DNA of 64,000 nucleotides from NCBI RefSeq assembly GCF_050337045.1, contig NZ_JAKJSO010000008.1, positions 558,001 to 622,000 on the forward strand. The letters are read 5' to 3'. Made by a program: the position numbers and the translations under genes. The notes beneath the pieces were generated by a model. That model did not search any database. It worked only from the letters and a program-made list of their open reading frames with translations, and had not been told where the DNA came from. Positions 55,720 through 63,093 of this stretch are shown piece by piece (the first letter of the stretch is position 1; each line of letters opens with the position of its first letter). This DNA comes from Photobacterium kagoshimensis. GTDB lineage: Bacteria > Pseudomonadota > Gammaproteobacteria > Enterobacterales > Vibrionaceae.

Positions 55720-55738
55720 ACAGGCTGAGGTAATGAAC

Positions 55739-57100
55739 ATGATCAGTGTTTTTGATATCTACAAAATCGGTGTGGGTCCTTCCAGTTCACACACTGTCGG
55801 CCCAATGAAAGCAGGTAAAGAATTCATCGACGACCTGCGTGCAATGGGCAAATTACGTGATGTAACCAAAATTACCGTTGACGTTTATGGTTCTCTTTCT
55901 CTTACCGGTAAAGGTCACCACACAGATATCGCTATCATCATGGGTCTAGCGGGCAACAGCCCTGAACATGTTGATATTGATAGCATCCCAGGTTTTATTG
56001 CTCGTGTTGAAGAAACAGAGCGTCTACCTGTTGGCATGCACTGCCACACTGTCGACTTCCCTCGTGACGGTGGCATGAACTTCCATACGACTAACCTTCC
56101 TCTTCACGAAAACGGCATGACAATCACAGCCCTAATCGGTGAAGAAGTTGCGTACACTAAGACATACTACTCTATCGGTGGTGGCTTCATCGTTGACGAA
56201 GAAAACTTCGGCAAAGAATCGGAGTCTACAGTTAAAGTACCTTACATGTTCACCAAAGCTGAAGAGCTAGTTGATCAATGTAAAGAACACGGTTTATCTG
56301 TTAGCTCGCTTGTTATGGCGAACGAGCGCGCAATGAACGCAGAAGACGAAATCAGCACTTACTTCGCTAATATCTGGAAAACCATGCGTGAATGTATGGA
56401 ACGCGGTATGAACGAAGAAGGTATTCTGCCTGGTCCACTACGTGTACCTCGTCGTGCAGCAGCGCTTCGCCAACAACTGATGACAAATGAAAAGCTAAGC
56501 AATGACCCAATGACAGTTGTTGATTGGGTTAACATGTACGCTTTCGCTGTTAACGAAGAAAACGCAGCTGGTGGCCGTGTAGTTACAGCACCAACCAATG
56601 GCGCATGTGGCATCATCCCTGCTGTATTGGCTTACTACGATAAGTTCATCCAATCTGTTGGCCCTAAAGATTACACGCGTTACTTCGCGGCATCTGGTGC
56701 TATCGGTGGTCTATACAAGCGTAACGCTTCTATCTCTGGTGCTGAAGTTGGTTGCCAGGGTGAAGTAGGTGTTGCTTGTTCTATGGCGGCAGCTGGTCTT
56801 GCAGAGCTTATGGGTGGTAGCCCTGAGCAAGTATGTATGGCTGCTGAAATCGCAATGGAGCACAACCTAGGTCTAACGTGCGACCCTGTTGCTGGTCAGG
56901 TACAAGTTCCTTGTATCGAGCGTAACGGTATTGCTGCAGTTAAAGCGATTAACGCAACCCGCATGGCTCTACGTCGCGCATCTGCACCACGCGTATCACT
57001 TGATAAAGTTATCGAGACTATGCTGGAAACAGGTAAAGACATGAATGCTAAGTACCGTGAGACTTCTCAAGGTGGTCTAGCAATCAAGGTTATCTGTTAA
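55739..57100 (+). CDS. sdaB: L-serine deaminase (L-serine ammonia-lyase)
   Basis: It converts L-serine to pyruvate and ammonia with an oxygen-sensitive 4Fe-4S cluster. From the ATG at 55739 (GAGG at eight bases) it has 453 residues. It begins MISVFDIYKIGVGPSSSHT, the N-terminal beta domain, and continues through APTNGACGIIPAVL, SISGAEVGCQGEVGVACSMA and LTCDPVAGQVQVPCIERN, whose cysteines hold the cluster. A second ATG two codons earlier is possible. SdaA and SdaB cannot be told apart by eye; I use sdaB because the gene follows sdaC. Codon bias is as strong as in sdaC. Confidence 0.94.
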   Translation: MISVFDIYKIGVGPSSSHTVGPMKAGKEFIDDLRAMGKLRDVTKITVDVYGSLSLTGKGHHTDIAIIMGLAGNSPEHVDIDSIPGFIARVEETERLPVGMHCHTVDFPRDGGMNFHTTNLPLHENGMTITALIGEEVAYTKTYYSIGGGFIVDEENFGKESESTVKVPYMFTKAEELVDQCKEHGLSVSSLVMANERAMNAEDEISTYFANIWKTMRECMERGMNEEGILPGPLRVPRRAAALRQQLMTNEKLSNDPMTVVDWVNMYAFAVNEENAAGGRVVTAPTNGACGIIPAVLAYYDKFIQSVGPKDYTRYFAASGAIGGLYKRNASISGAEVGCQGEVGVACSMAAAGLAELMGGSPEQVCMAAEIAMEHNLGLTCDPVAGQVQVPCIERNGIAAVKAINATRMALRRASAPRVSLDKVIETMLETGKDMNAKYRETSQGGLAIKVIC

Positions 57101-57133
57101 TCGTCAGGTTATAACCAGATGATTAGATAAATG

Positions 57134-57170
57134 AAAGGCTACAGAATCTTGCGATTCAGTAGCCTTTTTT
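57134..57170 (+). terminator. Terminator of the serine deaminase gene
   Basis: The stem AAAGGCTAC/GTAGCCTTT, with a second stem AGAATC/GATTCA inside it, ends in a T run. Confidence 0.88.
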
Positions 57171-57205
57171 GTCTGTGGTTGTAACCTATAAAAGCGAGCA
57201 ATCAC

Positions 57206-58168
57206 TTAGTTTCCAGAAGCCGCCAATAAGGCTTCTATATCTTCCGCAATCGCTTCACCATTTTGTAAGGTCGTCAGCCATGAGATAGGAATACCATTCT
57301 CATCGCCAAAGCCGTAACATGCACCAGCAATCGCCCCAACTATTATGGCTCGGCCACAGCTATCGCCTGATGCTTTTATATTGTTCAGTACCGCTTCAGT
57401 ATAGCTATTACTGTTTTTAAGCACCCACGCGGTAAGCGGTAAACTATCCGCTAAACGGCAGGCTTGGTTCACTATGGTAAGTACGTGGCTCAGATCATTA
57501 ACATCATCATTAAGTACCCTCACCTGCTCTATCTTTTCTCGTATTTCTTCAGGCGCTTTGATTTTTAATATATTAAGAACTGGGTCTATACGACGAGAAC
57601 GCAGCGCTTCATTTAACGCACAGGCAAATGCTTTTGCGCATTGCAGTGCCGTCTCGTTTTGGTGAGTAATACCGACAATCCGCTCAATTTCTTGCTCAAG
57701 CTTTTCTGAGGGGTACTTTAAGGCAACTAATGCAGGAATGGCACACAAAGCAGGATTTTGGTCATCATCACTGCCTGAATCTTCAGGCCAGTCATCAGGA
57801 TCTAGTGAAGATAATGATAAAACTAACGCTTTCGTTGGGCTATCGACATAGCCAATGAATTCTCCACCTGGGCCGAAGTGTTCTAAGACATGCTGCTGGA
57901 TATGGTGAGTGCTAATCGTAGGATCACTCAGTAAACGAATGTAGAGCGCAAGCCACTCCCCATAGATCGTCGATTCACCTGCAACCAACTTATCATGCGC
58001 ATAGTAACCATCAACACCTTTATAATGGTCGGGGCTAGGTTCAATAAAAGGGAAATTAGGAAGAGATAAAAGTGATTTCACTCGCTCGGGAGAATAGATC
58101 CAATGAGAGCCCATACTCGCAGCGTCTGCTATGAGTGCCCCCATAATCGCTGCATATCGCTGTGCCAT
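57206..58168 (-). CDS. ADP-ribosylglycohydrolase family protein
   Basis: A 320-residue protein of the ARH fold. The N-terminal ALIADAASMGSHWIY stretch is typical of the J1-crystallin-like branch, in place of the GDALG of the dinitrogenase reductase enzymes. It has DDDQNPALCAIPAL (about 133-146) and the C-terminal SGDSCGRAIIVGAIAGA (about 271-287), whose aspartate would bind one of two magnesium ions. These enzymes remove ADP-ribose from proteins or nucleic acids, but the J1-like branch is not characterised, so the substrate is open. It lies alone between sdaB and satP. Confidence 0.85.
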   Translation of the reverse strand: MAQRYAAIMGALIADAASMGSHWIYSPERVKSLLSLPNFPFIEPSPDHYKGVDGYYAHDKLVAGESTIYGEWLALYIRLLSDPTISTHHIQQHVLEHFGPGGEFIGYVDSPTKALVLSLSSLDPDDWPEDSGSDDDQNPALCAIPALVALKYPSEKLEQEIERIVGITHQNETALQCAKAFACALNEALRSRRIDPVLNILKIKAPEEIREKIEQVRVLNDDVNDLSHVLTIVNQACRLADSLPLTAWVLKNSNSYTEAVLNNIKASGDSCGRAIIVGAIAGACYGFGDENGIPISWLTTLQNGEAIAEDIEALLAASGN

Positions 58169-58224
58169 ACTGATTCCTTATCGTCTAGAAGATGATGCTG
58201 AGACACTTCTATTCTAGACGATCA

Positions 58225-58252
58225 AAAAAACCTCGCCTAAGCGAGGTTTTTT
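58225..58252 (-). terminator. Terminator of satP
   Basis: The stem AAAAAACCTCGC/GCGAGGTTTTTT with a 4-base loop has a T run on the satP strand, 17 bases past the stop. It could also work on the opposite strand. Confidence 0.88.
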
Positions 58253-58268
58253 CATCAATCAGGCGCGA

Positions 58269-58862
58269 TTAAGCTGCAGCTTTAAGCGGTGCTGCTTGCG
58301 CTACTTTTTTCTCACCAACAGGCAGAATTGTACGACCAAATTCGTTGTTCAGTACTTGTGCCATAGCGAAGTAGATTGCACTTGCACCACAGATGATACC
58401 TTCAAAACCAGCGATTGTGCCGATTAGCGCGCTACCAGTGAAGTCACGAGCAGCAAGCAGGAAGAATAGTACTGTTAGTGAAGCAAATACGAATTGCTTA
58501 GCACGTGGGTAGCAAAGTGAACCGATGAACATGAAGCCAGTGAAGATGCCCCACAGTAGTAGGTACCAACCCATGAAAGGTGCAGGGCTTGCTGCTAGAC
58601 CCATTTTTGGCATAACCATCAAACCAACAAGTGTTAGCCAGAATAGACCGTAAGAAGTAAATGCTGTTGTACCAAACGTATCACCACGTTTGAAACACAT
58701 CATGCCTACTAGCACTTGACCAAGACCGCCGTAGAAGATACCCATTGCTAGGATCATTGAATCAACAGGGAAGAAACCCGCATTGTGGATGTTTAAAAGG
58801 ATGGTAGTCATACCAAAGCCCATCAAACCTAAAGGCGCTGGGTTAGCTAGTTTTGTAGACAT
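58269..58862 (-). CDS. satP: Acetate/succinate transporter SatP (GPR1/FUN34/YaaH family)
   Basis: A 197-residue protein with six membrane helices and the family signature NPAPLGLMGFGMTT (about 7-20), used for acetate (and succinate) uptake at the inner membrane. Family blocks such as GIFYGGLGQVLVGM and TAFTSYGLFW are present. AGGGG lies before the ATG. Codon bias is strong, suggesting high expression. It is monocistronic. Confidence 0.92.
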   Translation of the reverse strand: MSTKLANPAPLGLMGFGMTTILLNIHNAGFFPVDSMILAMGIFYGGLGQVLVGMMCFKRGDTFGTTAFTSYGLFWLTLVGLMVMPKMGLAASPAPFMGWYLLLWGIFTGFMFIGSLCYPRAKQFVFASLTVLFFLLAARDFTGSALIGTIAGFEGIICGASAIYFAMAQVLNNEFGRTILPVGEKKVAQAAPLKAAA

Positions 58863-59205
58863 TGAGTTCCCCTACAGGAGTAGTTCAAAAAAAGTAATAA
58901 ATATTAAAAAATGTGTGCATCTGTAATGCGCGGCGAATTCTAATGGATGATCACGGCAAGATCAATCCACCAAACGTTGAAAAAGGCAGCAAAAAGAGAA
59001 AAACATTCAACTTTTTTGATTTAAGTAAATATAAAGTGCAATTAACCCCTTCCAGCAAATGTAAGTAAGTGTAAAAAACGTAATTTTATAGATAAATATG
59101 CACCTTGATACATTCACAGTGAAAATATCCAGAAAGTTTAACACTTAGGTCTTCGTTCGAACCCCACTCCCGCTATCACTCTTTCAAACACTAAATAGCA
59201 GCCAT
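58863..59205. other. About 340-bp region upstream of satP
   Basis: The region is AT-rich and holds the satP promoter; I see no clear CRP core or gene. A TTCGAAC string near 59153 looks like a T-loop of a tRNA, but no cloverleaf forms around it. Confidence 0.4.
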
Positions 59206-59230
59206 AAAAAAACCACCCGAAGGTGGCTTT
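59206..59230 (-). terminator. Terminator of udp, UUCG-type
   Basis: On the udp strand the stem CCACC/GGTGG closes on TTCG and is followed by seven T. It lies 40 bases past the stop. Confidence 0.88.
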
Positions 59231-59265
59231 AGACGTGTAGAAGCCAAAGCTTCATTTTGGAAATA

Positions 59266-60033
59266 TTATTCAGCAAGCATACGACGGGCAGCATCAACCA
59301 CAACTTTGATTGAACGTGTTTCTGTCGCTTTCAATGTTGCGTGATCTGGGATCTCTTTTTGAGTACGGTTGATAATAACGCCCGCAACACAACCAGCACG
59401 TAGGCCTGAGCTTGCACACATAGTTAATAGCGTTGCAGATTCCATTTCAAAGTTAAGCACGCCCATTTGCTGCCACTCATCCATAGAGCCTTGGAAACGA
59501 CGAACAACACGACCTGTGAATGTATCGTAACGCTCTTGACCAGGATAGAAAGTATCGCTTGATGCAGTCACACCTGTATGCACTGTTGCGTTATCAGCGT
59601 CACATGCTGCTTTCATTGCAGTTGCAACCTCAAAGTCTGCAACTGCTGGGAATTCCATTGGGGCAAAGTGAAGGCTAGCACCATCTAGACGAACAGAACC
59701 TGTGGTCACAATCATGTCGCCAGGGTTAATATGCGGCTGAATAGCACCTGTTGTACCAACACGTAAGAAAGTGCGTACGCCAAGTTGTGCTAGCTCTTCT
59801 ACAGCAATCGACGTAGATGGACCACCAATACCTGTCGAACAAACTACTACTGATTTACCATCAAGTTTCGCGCGAAATACGGTGTACTCACGAGAGCTTG
59901 CTAGAAACTCAGGGTTATCCATTAGGTTGGCAATCTTTTCAACGCGAGCTGGATCACCAGGGATGATCGCTAGTTCAGCACCGTTAAGATCCGCTTTGTT
60001 AACACCTAAGTGGAAAACATTATTGTCAGACAT
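59266..60033 (-). CDS. udp: Uridine phosphorylase Udp
   Basis: Udp splits uridine with phosphate to uracil and ribose-1-phosphate. The ATG at 60033 (AAGGA seven bases upstream) gives 255 residues beginning MSDNNVFHLGVNKADL. The phosphate-binding IIPGDPARVEKIA, STGIGGPSTSIAVEEL, the RVGTTGAIQ block, and FEMESATLLTM at the nucleoside site are all present. A longer frame upstream runs through the promoter. It has two CRP-type sites. Confidence 0.96.
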   Translation of the reverse strand: MSDNNVFHLGVNKADLNGAELAIIPGDPARVEKIANLMDNPEFLASSREYTVFRAKLDGKSVVVCSTGIGGPSTSIAVEELAQLGVRTFLRVGTTGAIQPHINPGDMIVTTGSVRLDGASLHFAPMEFPAVADFEVATAMKAACDADNATVHTGVTASSDTFYPGQERYDTFTGRVVRRFQGSMDEWQQMGVLNFEMESATLLTMCASSGLRAGCVAGVIINRTQKEIPDHATLKATETRSIKVVVDAARRMLAE

Positions 60034-60146
60034 ATTGATATCCTTTTTATCGTTATTGCATTCTGTGTAGGGTTGCCAGAACACTTTACTCATAGGGTAC
60101 GTTAAGAGCCATACTCAGCAAGTTTCACTCTCAAAAGCATGTTCTT

Positions 60147-60245
60147 ACGATAGCCCAACAAATCGCACTTTTTAGTGATTGTTGTCACGTTAAGCAAAAT
60201 CGCCTTGTTTTCATTTCTCAGCAAACAGTGATCACCATCACTTAA
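60147..60245 (-). promoter_or_regulatory. udp promoter with two CRP-type sites 53 bp apart
   Basis: Perfect GTGA-N6-TCAC cores lie at 60175-60188 and 60228-60241, with centres 53 bases apart. A -10 box TATCGT at 60152-60147 would place the start at about 60140, so the sites sit at -41.5 and -94.5. This is the layout of E. coli deoP2 and udp, where CytR binds between two CRP dimers. The CytR half-sites themselves cannot be placed reliably. Confidence 0.75.
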
Positions 60246-60275
60246 AATCGTTTGCGGTTGGCAAGGATCACAAAA

Positions 60276-60308
60276 AAACCGCAGCTACATTTCCGTAAGC
60301 TGCGGTTT
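60276..60308 (-). terminator. Terminator of zntA
   Basis: The stem AAACCGCAGCT/AGCTGCGGTTT with an 11-base loop is followed on the zntA strand by a T run. Confidence 0.88.
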
Positions 60309-60375
60309 ATTTTAGTCAATGAACGACCAATAACGCTGATAATTTAACCAAAAAATACCTTGGTTATGCACTTCA

Positions 60376-62925
60376 CTATTTATCAGGATTGAAACGAAGC
60401 AGCCTTAATGCATTTAATGTCACCAAAGCAGTCGCACCACTATCAGCTAAAACGGCGACCCATAACCCTGTCATTCCGAGTAAAGTCGTGACCAAGAAAA
60501 CGCCTTTTAAACCCAATGCAAGTACGATGTTTTGACGAATGTTCGCAAGCGTTGCACGCGACAATACAATCATATTCGGCAATTCAGATACACGGTTATG
60601 TGTTAAAGCTGCATCTGCAGTTTCTAGCGCAACATCGGTACCGCCTCCCATCGCAATACCAATCGAAGCCGTTTTCATCGCTGGTGCATCATTGATACCA
60701 TCACCCACCATGGCAACATTGTGAATTTCATTCATGTCACGCACAGCAGATACTTTATCGGCTGGAAGTAAGCCTGCACGGTAATCAATCCCAATATCCG
60801 CCGCAATGGCACTGGCGGCGCGATGGTTATCTCCCGTTAGCATAACGGCACCCACTCCGATTTCTTTCAGTGCGATGATTGCTTTGGCTGCATCATCTCG
60901 CAGATTATCACGCCAAGCGATAACACCGACAGGCACGCTATCACGCATCGCAACCACCAGCGTTTTACCCTGAGCTTCAAGCTCATCAACTGTTTGTTGC
61001 TGTTCAGGGCTGAGTAACACACTCTCTGGCAAACGATCAGCGGCACATAACAAGATCATGACGCCATCCACTTCACCTTGAATCCCTTTACCCACCAATG
61101 CTTCACGGTGCTTAGCTTCTGGGATTACAATACCCTTTTGCTCTGCCGCTTTAATTACCGCCATGGCAAGTGGATGTAGCGATCCCGCTTCAATTGCGGC
61201 GGCTTGACGCAATAGCCTTGATTCATCACCTTCCCAGCTCACCAGATCTGTCATCACTGGCTTACCTTCGGTCAAAGTACCGGTTTTATCAAACGCGACC
61301 GTTTTAATATGGCCAAGCTGTTCAAGCGCTGCACCACCTTTAATTAATGCGCCTCGTTTAGCCGCAGCCGCTAAGCCAGAGGTAATAGCTGCAGGCGTTG
61401 AAATAACCAATGCACAAGGACAAGCAATCAGCAGCAAGGTTAAGCCTTTATACAACCACACATCCCAAGACTGACCAAAGAACATAGGTGGAATAACTAT
61501 CACTAAGGCCGCAAGCACTATCATTGCTGGTGTATACCAACGGCTAAACTTATCCAGGAAACGCTCTAATGGTGCTTTACGTGACTCTGCATCTTCGATC
61601 AAATGAAGAATACGGTCGATAGCATTATCACCTTGTTCTGATTCAATCGTTAGCTGCACCACTTTATCTGCAACCAATGAACCAGCCATCACTTTATCAC
61701 CAGGAGCGCGTTCGACAGGAACCGACTCTCCTGTTAATGCACTTTCATCAAAACTTGCTGCAATATCTAATACAATACCATCGGCAGGTAAGCGAGCACC
61801 TGGTGCAACTTCAATCACATCACCTTTCTTTAGGTTATCCACAGCGACTTTAGATCGTTCACCGTTTGGCTTTACAAGTGTTGCTTCTTCAGGCACAAGA
61901 TCCATCAGCGCTTTCACACCACTTCGAGCACGAGAAGCTGCGTAACCTTCGAGCTGCTCGCCAAGCAAGAAGAGTAACAGGACCATTGCCGCTTCTGCGG
62001 TTTCGCCCAAGTAAAGCGCACCTAATGCCGCAATTGACATTAAGGTTTCAATTGAAAATGGTGAGCCTGATTTCGCTAAACTGATCGATTTTTTCAGAAT
62101 AGGTATCAGCCCTAAGACCGTCGTAACCGAGAAAGCAATTAGGCCGTAAAACTCAGACTGACTATCGATCGCAAATGAAGCAAGCATCATTAATGCAATC
62201 GCAATCACAGGGAAATGTTGTTGAATAAAGCTCGGCTGTTCTTCTATCGCGGCTGATTTTGATCCAATTAAACGAAAGCCTGCTTCTTTTGCTTTTGCTT
62301 CGATTTTATCAGCCATCGGAGATGCACTGCTTACCACCAACTTTTCAGTGGCGAACATCACTTTAGCGTGCTCAACACCAGCAATACTCATCACCGCTTT
62401 TTCAAGTTTGGCGGCGCAGCTTGGGCAGTCCATGCCTAAAATATTCCAACGCTGGCTATGCTCCGCGTCTTTGGCGATTGCAGCTTCATCCCCTTCATCA
62501 TTCAATACATCCGCATTCACCGAGCATTGCCCAGCACTACAGCAACCAGAGGCGTCACTGCTTTGTTGCGTTACTTTCTGATGAGAGTGTGACAATTCAG
62601 CAGCATGACTATGCTGTTCGGTCACACTTGAATGCGCATCCAATACGGAGGAGGAGTCCGCTTTTTCAGCTACGGTGAATGCTTTAAATTTCGCCATCGA
62701 TTTACCTGCTAAAGGTTGGTTGATTATGGAGCCTGAGGAGGCTACATCACCACCATCATCGCCTTCACTTGAATCAGAAGAATTGCAGCAACTTGTAGAA
62801 TGATCCGCTGCAGTTGCACAACAATCTGTTACAACCGCACTTTCAACGCTAACTGTGGTTGCATTGCCTGTAGTTGCTTTCGTGGTATGGATATGAGTTT
62901 TCTTACTGTTACATTGAGCACACAT
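60376..62925 (-). CDS. zntA: Zn2+/Cd2+/Pb2+-exporting P1B-type ATPase ZntA, with extended N-terminus
   Basis: ZntA pumps Zn2+, Cd2+ and Pb2+ out of the cytoplasm. From the ATG at 62925, which has AAGGAG at seven bases, it has 849 residues, about 115 more than E. coli ZntA. The first 160 are Cys-, His- and Ser-rich (MCAQC, DCC, SCC, SGCCSAGQC), then comes an HMA domain with MDCPSCAAK (Cys167 and Cys170), eight helices, the metal-binding CPC (about 502-504), DKTGT (about 547) and GDGIND. A second ATG at 62697, with AGG before it, gives a protein beginning MAKFKAFTV, which matches the E. coli layout better. Both starts are credible. A MerR-type promoter lies upstream. Confidence 0.94.
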   Translation of the reverse strand: MCAQCNSKKTHIHTTKATTGNATTVSVESAVVTDCCATAADHSTSCCNSSDSSEGDDGGDVASSGSIINQPLAGKSMAKFKAFTVAEKADSSSVLDAHSSVTEQHSHAAELSHSHQKVTQQSSDASGCCSAGQCSVNADVLNDEGDEAAIAKDAEHSQRWNILGMDCPSCAAKLEKAVMSIAGVEHAKVMFATEKLVVSSASPMADKIEAKAKEAGFRLIGSKSAAIEEQPSFIQQHFPVIAIALMMLASFAIDSQSEFYGLIAFSVTTVLGLIPILKKSISLAKSGSPFSIETLMSIAALGALYLGETAEAAMVLLLFLLGEQLEGYAASRARSGVKALMDLVPEEATLVKPNGERSKVAVDNLKKGDVIEVAPGARLPADGIVLDIAASFDESALTGESVPVERAPGDKVMAGSLVADKVVQLTIESEQGDNAIDRILHLIEDAESRKAPLERFLDKFSRWYTPAMIVLAALVIVIPPMFFGQSWDVWLYKGLTLLLIACPCALVISTPAAITSGLAAAAKRGALIKGGAALEQLGHIKTVAFDKTGTLTEGKPVMTDLVSWEGDESRLLRQAAAIEAGSLHPLAMAVIKAAEQKGIVIPEAKHREALVGKGIQGEVDGVMILLCAADRLPESVLLSPEQQQTVDELEAQGKTLVVAMRDSVPVGVIAWRDNLRDDAAKAIIALKEIGVGAVMLTGDNHRAASAIAADIGIDYRAGLLPADKVSAVRDMNEIHNVAMVGDGINDAPAMKTASIGIAMGGGTDVALETADAALTHNRVSELPNMIVLSRATLANIRQNIVLALGLKGVFLVTTLLGMTGLWVAVLADSGATALVTLNALRLLRFNPDK

Positions 62926-62944
62926 GGCGCATCTCCTTAATGCT

Positions 62945-62978
62945 TTCATACCGAAATAAACATTACTGACGGTATGAA
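62945..62978 (-). repeat. Inverted repeat in the zntA leader
   Basis: TTCATACCG (62945-62953) and CGGTATGAA (62970-62978) are perfect 9-base arms 16 bases apart, between the promoter and the ribosome site. They could be an RNA hairpin or an operator. Confidence 0.45.
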
Positions 62979-62995
62979 TGGTTGTTCTGGCAATG

Positions 62996-63026
62996 AATAT
63001 AAACCTTGGAGTTAAGTCTAAGGTCA
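62996..63026 (-). promoter_or_regulatory. MerR-family-type promoter of zntA
   Basis: On the minus strand, the -35 box TTGACC (63026-63021) and the -10 box TATATT (63001-62996) are 19 bases apart. The spacer is covered by a 22-base dyad (63002-63023) with halves ACCTTAGACTT and AACTCCAAGGT (9 of 11 positions symmetric). A long spacer with a dyad is the mark of ZntR/CueR-type activation. The regulator is not in this window. Confidence 0.85.
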
Positions 63027-63042
63027 AGCAGCAACGCAATAA

Positions 63043-63070
63043 AAAAGCCAAAACTTTTCAGTTTTGGCTT
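63043..63070 (-). terminator. Terminator of the M20 peptidase gene
   Basis: The stem AAAGCCAAAACT/AGTTTTGGCTTT with a 4-base loop and a T run lies 24 bases past the stop and 17 bases from the zntA -35 box. Confidence 0.88.
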
Positions 63071-63093
63071 TCGTTATTAACTAAGACTCAATT

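Noticed and set aside
59150..59180. A tRNA-like T-loop (TTCGAAC) upstream of satP
   Set aside because: The string is palindromic, the five bases on either side do not pair, and no D-arm, anticodon arm or acceptor stem can be drawn around it.
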